DNA of 64,000 nucleotides from positions 62,001 to 126,000 of the forward strand of contig NZ_QCYJ01000172.1 in NCBI RefSeq assembly GCF_003123685.1. The letters run 5' to 3'. The translations under genes were made by a program, and so were the position numbers. Within the stretch, counting starts at the first letter, position 1. Each line of letters opens with the position of its first letter. The notes below the pieces were generated by a model that ran no database searches, was not told the DNA's origin, and worked only from the letters and a program-made list of their open reading frames with translations. Positions 51,179-60,324 of the stretch are shown here, piece by piece. The DNA comes from Nocardia aurea (GTDB taxonomy: Bacteria; Actinomycetota; Actinomycetes; Mycobacteriales; Mycobacteriaceae).

Positions 51179-52582
51179 TCACCGCCGCGTCACCGTCACC
51201 GTCACCGGGTCCTGCCCGGGGTCGGCGGTCAGTTCGAGCATCGGGGCGTCGGGTTCGGAGACGACATCGGCGCCCTGGACATCGACGTCGTAGCCACCGG
51301 GGTAGATGGATTGTGGCAGCGACACCTCGGTCCGGGCTCCGAGCGGGAACGGCTGCCCGGAATCGACGCGAAGGGCGCGGTAACGCAGGGTGAAAGCGCC
51401 GGTCGCGCTGTCGTAGCGCCATTGCAGCGGAGTGCCCGCGACGGCCTGCGGATAGGCCCGCACGATCGCCGGGTCCATCAGGTCGGGGCCGGTCGGCGGT
51501 TCCTGCGGATGACCCGGTGTCTGGTTCTGCGACAGGGACCAGAGCATCCAGGAGACCATGCGGTCGTCGTAGAGATCGCCGAGACGGGTCAGTTTCGCCC
51601 AGTCCCTGGTCGCGCCGAATTCGGTCACCATCCCGACGACGCCCTCGCGGTCGGCGCGATCCGATCCGCTGTTCACACACGCGTCGGCCATGCCCACGCA
51701 GTAGTCGTGAAAGCTCATGCCCGCGTTCGGATCGCCGGTCGGATTCGGCATCCAGTTCGGCGTTCCGAAGTCGTTGGTCACCGAAGGCTCGTAGAACAGC
51801 ACGTGTTTCGAGTCGACCCGGCGGATCGCGTTCATCACCTCGGCCTGGAACGGAGCGAGGACGTCGTTCTCGAATCGGGGGCAACCCTGTGGGAAACAGG
51901 TCGGGTATTCCCACCCCGGCCACGGCTCGTTGATCAGGTCGTAGCCGAGCACGTACGGCTCGTCGGCGAAGCGTCGCGCGACATGCTCCCACATTGCCGC
52001 GTAATGATCCCGCACTCCGACGCCGTCGGCCGCGGCGCGGTTGCGATAGAAATTCGCCCACGTCTGGTTCTGCGCGGGGCTGACGAAGTAGACCAACGGA
52101 AAGCCGGGGTCGGGCTGCAACGGGAACCCGTCGGTGAACGTCGCCCAGTCCGGGAACCCGCTCCAGCTCGCGCCGACCGATTCGTTGAACGCGTCCTGAT
52201 GGGAATCGATGAGACTGTAGATGCCGTACTCCGCCAGCAACCCCTGGGTCTGCGCGATCCGGGCGATGTAGTCGTCGTCGTAGACGCCAGGCTGCGGCTC
52301 GGCGGCCCTCCAGGCGAACCCCAGCCGGACCGCGTTGACACCGTGCTCGGCCAGGTACCGGGCGTCTTCCTCGCCGAAACCGCCCGCCGCGGGGAAGTAC
52401 GGCGGGTACTTGTAGACCATATTCACACCGTGCACGGTGATCACCCGGCCCTGGCCGTCGATGAGCCAGCGCCCCGCCTGCACCAGATCCGACGCCGCGG
52501 GCGTCGCCGCCGCCGGTGTGGTCAGTCCGAGCAGCAGGACGACCAACCCGAGACACCGCGCGGCCGAGGACATGAGGGTCAT
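51179..52582 (-). CDS. secreted GH5 glycosidase, endoglycoceramidase-like
   Basis: The 467-residue precursor has a signal peptide (hydrophobic core LGLVVLLLGLTTPA, AxA cleavage near residue 26). The GH5 barrel shows GVNAVRLGFAW, the acid/base Glu219 in LINEPWPG and the nucleophile Glu321 in MVTEFGAT. The insertions between them and the C-terminal beta domain (about residues 375-467) match endoglycoceramidase-type GH5 proteins, which release oligosaccharide from glycolipids. It would act outside the cell. ATG 52582, with another at the fourth codon. It is divergent from the riboswitch and not linked to the catabolic regulon. Confidence 0.85.
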   Translation of the reverse strand: MTLMSSAARCLGLVVLLLGLTTPAAATPAASDLVQAGRWLIDGQGRVITVHGVNMVYKYPPYFPAAGGFGEEDARYLAEHGVNAVRLGFAWRAAEPQPGVYDDDYIARIAQTQGLLAEYGIYSLIDSHQDAFNESVGASWSGFPDWATFTDGFPLQPDPGFPLVYFVSPAQNQTWANFYRNRAAADGVGVRDHYAAMWEHVARRFADEPYVLGYDLINEPWPGWEYPTCFPQGCPRFENDVLAPFQAEVMNAIRRVDSKHVLFYEPSVTNDFGTPNWMPNPTGDPNAGMSFHDYCVGMADACVNSGSDRADREGVVGMVTEFGATRDWAKLTRLGDLYDDRMVSWMLWSLSQNQTPGHPQEPPTGPDLMDPAIVRAYPQAVAGTPLQWRYDSATGAFTLRYRALRVDSGQPFPLGARTEVSLPQSIYPGGYDVDVQGADVVSEPDAPMLELTADPGQDPVTVTVTRR

Positions 52583-52804
52583 CGCCTAAACCTTTCGACG
52601 AGTGCGCCGACCGCCCCGCTACGGCACCGTCGACTCGAGCGAGAGAAGTTCCGATACGCGGCCGCCGTCGAATCCCCGGCACCGCTGATGCGGAAATGCT
52701 ATATCTCCGCGACCGAATGAGATCACGACACTCCACGCCCGCCGGTCGCGAACTCGCCCCGGTGCCCGTGCCGGTACGTGTGTACTATTTGCCCGGATAT
52801 ACAC
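52583..52804. other. intergenic region between GH5 gene and riboswitch
   Basis: No gene is seen. It holds the divergent promoters of the glycosidase and of the riboswitch-controlled permease. TACTATTT at about 52783 is a plausible -10 element for the permease. Confidence 0.45.
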
Positions 52805-52896
52805 CCGCGGGAGCTCGGAGATGGCCGGGCTGAGAGGGCGGACCCGAAGCGCCGCCGACCGCATGAACCTGTCCGGGTAATGCCGGCGTAGGGAAG
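52805..52896 (+). ncRNA. TPP riboswitch (THI element)
   Basis: The conserved thiamin pyrophosphate aptamer is clear: GGGAGCTC near its start, GGGCTGAGA at 52827-52835, ACCGCATGAACCTG (52858-52871), then GGGTAATGCCGGCGTAGGGA. It ends 11 bp before the CytX start. The AGGGAAG that ends it may also be the ribosome-binding site, so TPP would block translation of the permease. Confidence 0.93.
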
Positions 52897-52907
52897 CGAG
52901 TTGCCCG

Positions 52908-54284
52908 ATGGCCTCATCGACCGCCGACACGACGGGCCAGGAGGCCCCGCTCACGTTGGATCAGCCCGCGCCGAGAGTGCTGTCGTTCTGGGATCAGAGC
53001 GCGTTCTGGGCGAATCTGGGCGTCAGTCTTTTCGCGTTCTCCGGGGCCTACACCGTCCTCGCGCCGAATACCGAGGGCGCGGCGCAGATCTCGATCGCGG
53101 CGGGCATCGTCGCGATGATCATCGGCACCGTCGTCGGCGGACTGATGCTCGGGCTCGCCGCCGTCCCCGGCGCGAAAACCGGTAAACCGGCGATGATGCT
53201 GCTGCGGGGTCTGTTCGGCGCGAAACTGAGTTATGTGCCGACGGTGCTCAATATCGCCCAGCTCATCGGGTGGGGCACCTTCGAGTTGATCGTCATCGGC
53301 AATGCCGCCGAGGAGATGTTCGGCGGCGGTCCGCGCTGGCTCTACGTCGTCGTCGCGGGTGTCATCACCACGGTGCTCACGATCTGGCCACTGGGGTCGG
53401 TGCGTCTGCTGCGCCGCTTCGTGACGGTGGGCGTCGGCGTCGCGCTGCTCTGGTTCTACATCCAGTTCTTCCGCGAGGGCCTGCCCGATCTGACCGCCGA
53501 TCCCGGGCCCGAGGGCAACGGCCCGTTCGGCGCGGACTGGTCGCTGTTCTGGATCGCCACCGATGCCGCACTGGCGGTATCGATCTCCTGGATGCCGGTC
53601 GCGGCCGACTACACCCGTCACGCGCGCAGCACCAAGGCGGCGTTCGGGGCGGCGAGCGGCGCGTACGGACTCACCCAGATCCTCGCCTACGTCCTCGGTC
53701 TGTTCGCACTCGCGCTGTCCACCGGCGACGGCACCTACGGGCCGTTCCTCAGCGTCACCCTCGGCGCGGCGTTCTTCTTCATCCTGGTGCTGCGCGAAGC
53801 CGACCAGTCCTTCGCCAACGTGTACTCCACCGCGGTCTCGATCCAGAACCTCGCGCCGCGCGTCGATCGCAGGGCGCTCTCGATCGGGCTCGGCGCGCTG
53901 ATCACCGTGCTGGCGCTGTGGCTGGACATGGACGACTACTTCGGCTTCCTCGGCCTGATCGGTTCGGTGTTCGTGCCGCTGCTCGGCGTTCTGGTCGCCG
54001 ATTTCTTCCTGCGGTCGGGCGGCGAGTGGAACACCTCGGCCGACGCGCCGTCGCGGTGGGGCATGATCCTGGCCTGGCTGGTCGGCCTCTCGGTGTACCA
54101 GCTGATCAATCCCGGTGACGCGGGCGTGTGGACCGACGTCTGGGTGCGGGTGCAGGAATGGCTGCATTTCACCAAGCAGCCGTGGATGAGCGCGTCGCTG
54201 CTGTCGTTCCTCGCCGCCGTCGCGGTGGCGTGGCTGGTGGGCAGCTTCGTCGACAGCCGCGCCTCGGCGTCAGCGCGCGGATAG
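52908..54284 (+). CDS. cytX: CytX-like NCS1 permease for thiamin precursor
   Basis: The 458-residue protein has about twelve membrane helices and the NCS1 pattern (GAKTGKPAMMLLRGLFG; WMPVAADYTRHARS, which resembles the cation/substrate site). A TPP riboswitch directly upstream identifies it as the CytX group, thought to import hydroxymethylpyrimidine or a similar thiamin precursor. It would be shut off when thiamin is sufficient. Its 3' end overlaps the convergent TetR gene by 15 bp. Confidence 0.9.
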   Translation: MASSTADTTGQEAPLTLDQPAPRVLSFWDQSAFWANLGVSLFAFSGAYTVLAPNTEGAAQISIAAGIVAMIIGTVVGGLMLGLAAVPGAKTGKPAMMLLRGLFGAKLSYVPTVLNIAQLIGWGTFELIVIGNAAEEMFGGGPRWLYVVVAGVITTVLTIWPLGSVRLLRRFVTVGVGVALLWFYIQFFREGLPDLTADPGPEGNGPFGADWSLFWIATDAALAVSISWMPVAADYTRHARSTKAAFGAASGAYGLTQILAYVLGLFALALSTGDGTYGPFLSVTLGAAFFFILVLREADQSFANVYSTAVSIQNLAPRVDRRALSIGLGALITVLALWLDMDDYFGFLGLIGSVFVPLLGVLVADFFLRSGGEWNTSADAPSRWGMILAWLVGLSVYQLINPGDAGVWTDVWVRVQEWLHFTKQPWMSASLLSFLAAVAVAWLVGSFVDSRASASARG

Positions 54285-54854
54285 CGTCGCGAGGGCGGCC
54301 AGCGCCGCCCGCTGGAAGGTTCGCGTGTGGGTTCGCGGCGGTGTGTCGATGCCGCCTCGGACCCACTGGCGGCAGTACTCCTGGGCCGGTCCGACGCAGA
54401 GCGCGTGCGCCAGCGAGAAACCGGAACCGTCGTCGGCTCCGACGCCGGGCAGCTCCGCGTAGCAGCGTCGGAGAGTGTCGAAGAATTCCTGATTATGCTG
54501 CGCCAGCGCGGGTTTCGCGATGGCCCCGACCTCGTCGGGCAGGGTGGCGAACAGGAAGCGCGCCAGCTCGCGGTGATCTTCGACCCACCCCAGATGCGCG
54601 TCGATGAACGCGAGTACATCGCGCTCGCCGTCGCCGGAACCGAGGCGATCGAGCACGGCGCGCTGGTAGTCCAGCATCGCTTCGACGTAGACCGCCGCCG
54701 CGAGCCCGGCCTTGGAGCCGAAGGCGTGGAACATACTGCCGCTGGACAATCCGAGCCGATCGCGCACCGCGGCCACGGTGAACGCCGGATACCCCTTCGC
54801 GAGCAGATGCGTCCTCGCCTCGGCCAGGATCCGGTCGCGGGTGTCCCCCGCCAC
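54270..54854 (-). CDS. TetR-family regulator
   Basis: The 194-residue protein has an N-terminal helix-turn-helix (FTVAAVRDRLGLSSGSMFHAF, residues 25-45) and an acyl-binding-type C-terminus. It is unrelated in detail to the two twin TetRs. The GTG start abuts the crotonase stop (TAG), so the two form an operon. The palindrome TAGAGTaacACTCTA at 55571, upstream of the operon, is its likely operator and implies self-control. Confidence 0.85.
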   Translation of the reverse strand: MAGDTRDRILAEARTHLLAKGYPAFTVAAVRDRLGLSSGSMFHAFGSKAGLAAAVYVEAMLDYQRAVLDRLGSGDGERDVLAFIDAHLGWVEDHRELARFLFATLPDEVGAIAKPALAQHNQEFFDTLRRCYAELPGVGADDGSGFSLAHALCVGPAQEYCRQWVRGGIDTPPRTHTRTFQRAALAALATLSAR

Positions 54855-55544
54855 CTAGACCCCGAACTCGGTATCGATACCGGATCGCACGGCCTCGAGC
54901 ACCGCCGCGCGCACCCGCGTCTTCGTGCCGAGATGCGCGGCCATGTCCAGGCCCGCGAGCCGTTCGGCCTCGGCGTACACGCCGGTGCGCAACGCGTCCT
55001 CGTCCTCGACGACGACGTCGAGGAAACCCAGTTCGCGCGCCTGACCCGGCGCGAACAACGCCCCGGTTCCCGCCGCCCGATCGAATCCGGGCGCGGTGAG
55101 CCGATGCCTGGCCGTCTCGACGCCGTAGTGCGGGATGGTGAGCCCGATCGCCACTTCGTTCAGTCCGATCTTGAAGTCACCGGCCACGCCGAAGCGCACA
55201 TCGGTCGCGAGCAGCACGAACGCGCCCTGTGCGATCGCGTGTCCGGCGCAGGCCGCGATGACCGGATACGGAAAACCAAGCAGCCGGTGGACGAGCTCGC
55301 CGCCCGCCCGCAGGGTCCGAACGACTTCCTCCGGATCGCGACCGAACATGGCGAGGTCGTATCCGGCGGAGAACAGCCGCGGCCGCCCGGTCAGCACGAC
55401 CACGGCCCGGTCGGCCTCGGCTTGCGCCAGCGCCGCCGTCAGTTCGCGAATCATGTTCTCCGACATCACATTCGCTTTGCCGTCATCCATCGCGATGGTG
55501 GCGACAGCGCCTTCGCGTGTGTATCCGACGAGATCAGGCACCAC
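54855..55544 (-). CDS. enoyl-CoA hydratase family protein
   Basis: At 229 residues this is a short crotonase. Conserved are the CoA-binding RPRLFSAGYDLAMF and GHAIAQGAFVLLATDVRFGV; the second catalytic Glu is kept in LNEVAIGL, while the first is Phe. It would act on an enoyl- or related acyl-CoA. GTG start. It is co-transcribed with the TetR regulator; the substrate may be the regulator's inducer (inference). Confidence 0.82.
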   Translation of the reverse strand: MVPDLVGYTREGAVATIAMDDGKANVMSENMIRELTAALAQAEADRAVVVLTGRPRLFSAGYDLAMFGRDPEEVVRTLRAGGELVHRLLGFPYPVIAACAGHAIAQGAFVLLATDVRFGVAGDFKIGLNEVAIGLTIPHYGVETARHRLTAPGFDRAAGTGALFAPGQARELGFLDVVVEDEDALRTGVYAEAERLAGLDMAAHLGTKTRVRAAVLEAVRSGIDTEFGV

Positions 55545-55570
55545 AACTCCTTCGTCCTAGAGCCCCACTC

Positions 55571-55585
55571 TAGAGTAACACTCTA
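55571..55585. promoter_or_regulatory. palindrome TAGAGTaacACTCTA, probable TetR operator
   Basis: A perfect 6-3-6 palindrome 27 bp before the crotonase start and overlapping the last bases of the upstream methyltransferase gene. It has the same architecture as the catabolic regulon operator but a different sequence. Confidence 0.65.
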
Positions 55586-56467
55586 CCGTGGATCCGAGTG
55601 TCGATCGCGCGGGCGCCAGATCTGCGCCGCGTCGGCCAGATTCCACCAGGAGACGAAATCGGGGTCCTGTTCGACGAGCACCCACTCGGCGTCGAGCGTG
55701 GCGAAGAACGACTCGTTCGCGGTCCGGCCGCCGCGCGGTTCACCGATGTAGACGAGCCGGTCGCCCCCGGCCTCGCGATAGTGGTTCAACGCCTCCGACG
55801 ACATCGGGTCGTCCCATCCCGGCGGCCAGCACAGCAGCAGGACGGCGTCGGTGGTGTCGGTGCGGGCGAACGCGGCGAGATCGCCGACCGGATGCCAGGT
55901 CTCGGGAATTCCCGAGGTCGCCGGGAACGACAGGTTCGAACGCGCCCCCGGCGGTTCGACATCGAAGGCGAGGACCTCCGCACCTCGACGGGCCAGTTGG
56001 GCGGCCCAGTACCCGCGTCCGGCACCGAGTTCGACGATGCGGCGGTCGTGGCAGCGGGCCACGATCCACTCCAGCGTCTCCGGCGCGGGAACGGCGTAGG
56101 CGTAGGCGGATTGCAGGACGGTCTGCGCGAACGCGAGCCTGGCACTGCCGCGAGGGTTGCCGCCGTTGGCCTCGCGTCTGCGGCCACGGCTGTCCGGGCC
56201 GGGCGTGACGGTGGGGCGGACGATCTCCCAGTACGGATTGTCGGCCACACCGCCGGTCAGATAGTGCAGCAGGCCGAGATCGAAAGCGCCGTCGGCGCTC
56301 TCGTCGCCGGTGCCCGCGAGACGCGGGGCGGTGTCGAGATAGTCGGCGACGGCGGGATGTTCGGCGCGCAGCCGGTGCTCGTCGGCGAGAAGTGCGGCCA
56401 GTTCGTCACGTCGCCGAGGCGACAGGGGGAATGCGGTCACCGGAGACAGTCTGGTCGCTGCGCTCAC
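55583..56467 (-). CDS. SAM-dependent methyltransferase-like protein
   Basis: The 294-residue protein has a Rossmann methyltransferase core with IVELGAGRGYWAAQLARRGAEV as motif I and VLAFDVEPP as motif II, both in the second half. The first 140 residues (helical, DYLDTAPR, YWEIVRPTV) form a separate N-terminal region. Its substrate is unknown. It is divergent from the luciferase-like gene at 56632; the 164-bp gap between them has no obvious operator. Confidence 0.78.
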   Translation of the reverse strand: MSAATRLSPVTAFPLSPRRRDELAALLADEHRLRAEHPAVADYLDTAPRLAGTGDESADGAFDLGLLHYLTGGVADNPYWEIVRPTVTPGPDSRGRRREANGGNPRGSARLAFAQTVLQSAYAYAVPAPETLEWIVARCHDRRIVELGAGRGYWAAQLARRGAEVLAFDVEPPGARSNLSFPATSGIPETWHPVGDLAAFARTDTTDAVLLLCWPPGWDDPMSSEALNHYREAGGDRLVYIGEPRGGRTANESFFATLDAEWVLVEQDPDFVSWWNLADAAQIWRPRDRHSDPR

Positions 56468-56631
56468 GACGCGACGCCGAATCCGGAGTCCGCGCGACGC
56501 GGCCGGACGACCTGGAGATTATTCCCGGATGACCGGTTCGGATCAGGACGAGGAAAACGGTCGCGGTGGCGGCGACCGCGTCGAATCCTTGAGGTTCGAG
56601 CAGTGTTCTCTCGGGCGGAAGCAGGTGGCGT

Positions 56632-57684
56632 ATGGGTGCGTTCGGTGTCGGCATAGAACTCGACGGCGACGGGTATCACCCGGCCGCGTGGCGGCGCTCG
56701 GGCCGCACACCGGACCGACTGCTCTCCGGCGACACGGTCCGGCAACGGGTCGCCGCCGCCGAGAACGCCGGATTCACCCTGGCCACGTTCGCGGATTCGA
56801 TCCTGCCCGACGACGCGGTGCCCGGGCGTATCGACGCGGTGACGCGGGCGTCGTTCGTGGCGGCGACGACGAGCACCATCGGCCTGGTCCCCACCGTGGC
56901 CACCACCTATGCCGAGCCGTTCCACACCGCCTCGCAGATCGCGACGCTGGACTACTCCTCGCGCGGTCGCGCGGGCTGGATCGCGCAGCGCGTCGACGAC
57001 GAACGCGCCGCCGCGACCTGGGGTCGTCCCGTGGTGTCGGCGGATTCCGATCTCGCCGCCGAACAGCGCGACTCGATCGAGGTGGCACGGCGGCTGTGGG
57101 ATTCGTGGGAAGACGACGCGGTCGTGCGCGACTACGCGAGCGGACGCTTCCTCGACCGGGATCGCCTGCACTACATCGACTTCGAGGGCGAGACATTCTC
57201 GGTCAAGGGTCCGGCGATCGTGCCGCGCCCGCCGCAGGGGCAGCCCGTGGTGTTCGGCGTCGAAGGTGCGGTCGACGTCCGGCTCGTCACCGGGACCACC
57301 GTCGACGAACTCGTCGCGGCGGCGGCCGGATCCGACGCGCCGCGCACCTTCGGTGAGATCTCGGTGGCCCTCGACACCCCCACCGCGACCGCCGCGGACC
57401 GGCTCGCCGATCTCGATCGCCACACCCCGGCGCGCTCGACCGCAGGATTGTCGTTCGCGGGTTCGGCCGCCGAACTCGTCGCGCTGCTCACCGGCCTGGC
57501 TTCCCACCTCGACGGCGTGCGCCTGCGTCCCGCGGTCATCGACGAGGACCTTCCCGTGCTGGCCCGGCTGGTCCTGCCCGCCCTGATCCGCGCAGGCATC
57601 GCGCACCGACCGGTTCCCGGATCGACCCTGCGGGCCGAACTCGGGCTGTCCCGTCCGGCGAACCGCTACGCGGTCACCCACTGA
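56632..57684 (+). CDS. luciferase-like monooxygenase/oxidoreductase
   Basis: The 350-residue LLM-fold protein has TATFADSILPDD-like strand 2 (LATFADSIL), VPTVATTYAEPFHTASQIATLDYSSRGRAGW and further barrel segments typical of NtaA/SnaA-type flavin-dependent enzymes, but the C-terminal half is shortened and divergent. It precedes a full-length NtaA-like monooxygenase by 19 bp, so the two are co-transcribed. It may be a second flavin enzyme of the same sulfur- or nitrogen-compound pathway. Confidence 0.78.
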   Translation: MGAFGVGIELDGDGYHPAAWRRSGRTPDRLLSGDTVRQRVAAAENAGFTLATFADSILPDDAVPGRIDAVTRASFVAATTSTIGLVPTVATTYAEPFHTASQIATLDYSSRGRAGWIAQRVDDERAAATWGRPVVSADSDLAAEQRDSIEVARRLWDSWEDDAVVRDYASGRFLDRDRLHYIDFEGETFSVKGPAIVPRPPQGQPVVFGVEGAVDVRLVTGTTVDELVAAAAGSDAPRTFGEISVALDTPTATAADRLADLDRHTPARSTAGLSFAGSAAELVALLTGLASHLDGVRLRPAVIDEDLPVLARLVLPALIRAGIAHRPVPGSTLRAELGLSRPANRYAVTH

Positions 57685-57703
57685 TCCGAGGAGAGACATC
57701 ACC

Positions 57704-59071
57704 ATGACCGCCGACGTTGCGCGCCCCGACGCGCAGGTCCACTTCGGGATCTTCTTCCAGGGCGTGAACCACACCACGATCTGGTCCGATCCCAGCAGCG
57801 GATCGCAGATCGATTTCGAGACCTTCCGCCGCGTCGCCACCACCGCCGAACGCGGCCTGTTCGACGCGTTCTTCCTCGGCGAGGGCCTGCGCCTGCGCGA
57901 ACAGGACGGCAGAATCCTCGAACTCGATATCGCGGGCCGCCCCGACGCCATCGCCCAATTGGCCGCCCTGGCCGGGATCACCGAGCGCATCGGCCTGGTC
58001 GCGACACAGAACACCACCTACAACGAACCCGCCGATCTGGCCAGACGGCTGAGCGGACTGGACGTGATCTCCGGCGGGCGCGCCGGATGGAACGCCGTGA
58101 CCACCGACAACGCGTGGACCGGCGAGAACTTCCGGCGCGGCGGCTATCTCGACCACGCGCACCGCTACGACCGGGCCGCCGAATTCGTCTCCACGGTCCG
58201 CGAGATCTGGGATTCCTGGCGCGATCACGCGATCGCGACCTCCCAGCACGGTGCGAGCTGGGTCGAGCCCGACGCGATCCGTCCGGTGGAACGCGCGGGC
58301 GCGCATATCCGCGCCACCATCCGCCCGACCCTGCCGCGCAGCCCGCAGGGACATCCGGTGATCTTCCAGGCCGGGGATTCCCCGGCGGGCCGCGATTTCG
58401 CCGCCGCCAACGCCGACGTCATCTTCTCCAGGCACGGAACCCATTTCGACGACGCCCTCGCCTTCGCGCGGGATGTGCGGACCCGGCTGATCGCCGCGGG
58501 CAGGCCCGAGGACGACATCAAGATCCTGCCGGGAACCCAGATCGTGCTGGCGGAGAAGGAATCCGAGGTCGAGGAGAAGGTCCGCTGGGTCCGCGAAGGC
58601 CAGTACACCGGCCAGACCGCGCTGTCGCTGGCCGGTCAGGTGTGGGGCAAGGATCTGTCCGACCGCGATCCCGACGGTCCGCTGCCGGCGGAGGATCCGC
58701 TGCCGCGTCCCATCTCCGAGACCAGGGGCGCACCGCGCGGCGGCCAGGATCCGCTGGAGATCGCCCGCGAGTGGCGGGCCCGTGCCGAGGCCGAGAATCT
58801 GTCGCTGCGCCAGGTCGTCATCGCGACCACGGCCCGTTCCGGTTTCGCGGGCACTCCCGCCGGGGTGGCCGACGAGCTGGCCCGCTGGGTCCGCCACGGC
58901 GCCACCGACGGATTCAATATCTCGCCGTATCTGGTGCCGACCGGATTGGACGAGATCGTCGAGTGGCTGGTTCCCGAACTCCAGGAACGCGGCGTCTACC
59001 GGACCGAGTACACCGGCACCACCCTGCGCGAGCACCTGGGCTTGCGCGACCCGCTCACGCGCCGCGCCTGA
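57704..59071 (+). CDS. NtaA/SnaA/DszA-family FMN monooxygenase
   Basis: The 455-residue protein has the family motifs FLGEGLRLRE, LVATQNTTYNEPADLARRLSGLDVISGGRAGWN, then YDRAAEF and HPVIFQAGDSPAGRDFAA. These enzymes use FMNH2 from a separate reductase to oxidise sulfur heterocycles, nitrilotriacetate, pristinamycin or related compounds. No reductase is in the window. Its stop lies 4 bp from the convergent transporter gene. Confidence 0.86.
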   Translation: MTADVARPDAQVHFGIFFQGVNHTTIWSDPSSGSQIDFETFRRVATTAERGLFDAFFLGEGLRLREQDGRILELDIAGRPDAIAQLAALAGITERIGLVATQNTTYNEPADLARRLSGLDVISGGRAGWNAVTTDNAWTGENFRRGGYLDHAHRYDRAAEFVSTVREIWDSWRDHAIATSQHGASWVEPDAIRPVERAGAHIRATIRPTLPRSPQGHPVIFQAGDSPAGRDFAAANADVIFSRHGTHFDDALAFARDVRTRLIAAGRPEDDIKILPGTQIVLAEKESEVEEKVRWVREGQYTGQTALSLAGQVWGKDLSDRDPDGPLPAEDPLPRPISETRGAPRGGQDPLEIAREWRARAEAENLSLRQVVIATTARSGFAGTPAGVADELARWVRHGATDGFNISPYLVPTGLDEIVEWLVPELQERGVYRTEYTGTTLREHLGLRDPLTRRA

Positions 59072-59075
59072 GGGC

Positions 59076-60272
59076 TTATTCGGCCGACGGCGCGAGATCG
59101 CCACCGGATTCGGGCGACGGCTCGTCGGACACGTCGAGTTCGTCCGACTCCGGTGGCGGGCCGCTGACCGCGTCGATCTGCTCGCCGATGTAGCGGATCA
59201 CCACCGCGATGATCGCGACCACCGGCACCGCGAGGAAGGCGCCGGTGATCCCGTAGAGCGAGCCGCCCGCGGTCACCGCGAGCAGCACGATCACGGCGTG
59301 CAGTTTCATGCTGCGGCTCTGGAGGACCGGTTGCAGCACATTGCCTTCCAGCTGCTGCACCGCGATGATGATGCCGAGCACGATCAGCGCGGTGGTGAGC
59401 CCGTTGCCGACGAGCGCGACGAGTACCGCCAGCGCACCGGCCACGAAAGCGCCGACCATCGGGATGAATCCGCCGATGAAGGTGATCACCGACAGCACCA
59501 TCGCCAGCGGCACCCCGAGGATGAACAGACCCGCGCCGATGAAGACCGCGTCGATGAGGCTGACCAGCGCCTGGGTGCGGATGAATCCGCCGAGAGTCGC
59601 CCAGACCCGTTCCAGCACCGCCTCGACGTGGCGTCCGCTGCGGTTGCCGAACACCTGGTGCATCCAGGGCAGGAAGCGCGGCCCGTCCTTGACGAAGAAG
59701 AAGGCCAGCACCAGCACGAGGAACAGCGTGATGAGCGCGGAGGTCGCGGTGCTGACGCCGGTGAAGACGCCGGAGGCGATCTGCTCGGAACTGGACTGGA
59801 GGCGCTGCACGATCGCGTCGACCGCGGAATCCAACTGTTCGTCGCGCACCCGTAACGGCGGGCCCTGCAACCATTCCCGCACCTGATTGACGCCCGCGGT
59901 GGCCTTGTCGGCGAGTTCGGGTGATTGATCGGCCACCGACGGCACGATCAGCGCGATCACCCCCGCCAGCAGTGCGAGGAATCCGAGCACGGTGACCGAG
60001 GCCGCGGCGGCGGGGCGGAATCCGTGCGTGGTCAGCCACCGCGTCGGCGGCCATAGGATCGTCGCGACCACGATCGCCAGCGCGACCGGGAGGATCACCA
60101 CCCACAGCCGGGCGGTCAGGAATCCGAGTACCCAGGCCCCCGCCGCGATGGCCACGATGGCCAGCGACCATTTGGCGAGCCACAGGATCCCGCTCCCGAT
60201 CACATCACCGCGATCACGCCACGATGTGCCGTTCTTCTCTGCTCCGCTGGTTTCCTCTGTCGGCCCGCTCAC
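59076..60272 (-). CDS. AI-2E family membrane protein
   Basis: The 398-residue protein has about eight membrane helices in the AI-2E (PerM) pattern, with VSLIDAVFIGAGLFILGVP and FIGGFIPMVGAFVAG as signature loops and QQLEGNVLQPVLQSRSMKLH near the end. The family includes exporters and Na+/H+ antiporters; the ligand cannot be inferred. Both ends are hydrophilic, the C-terminus acidic. It overlaps nothing and has a divergent-free promoter region toward 60325. Confidence 0.86.
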   Translation of the reverse strand: MSGPTEETSGAEKNGTSWRDRGDVIGSGILWLAKWSLAIVAIAAGAWVLGFLTARLWVVILPVALAIVVATILWPPTRWLTTHGFRPAAAASVTVLGFLALLAGVIALIVPSVADQSPELADKATAGVNQVREWLQGPPLRVRDEQLDSAVDAIVQRLQSSSEQIASGVFTGVSTATSALITLFLVLVLAFFFVKDGPRFLPWMHQVFGNRSGRHVEAVLERVWATLGGFIRTQALVSLIDAVFIGAGLFILGVPLAMVLSVITFIGGFIPMVGAFVAGALAVLVALVGNGLTTALIVLGIIIAVQQLEGNVLQPVLQSRSMKLHAVIVLLAVTAGGSLYGITGAFLAVPVVAIIAVVIRYIGEQIDAVSGPPPESDELDVSDEPSPESGGDLAPSAE

Positions 60273-60324
60273 GCCGCCAGTCTCGCACGCGGCACTCGCG
60301 GCGGCGGGGATTGGAGCGCGACCG

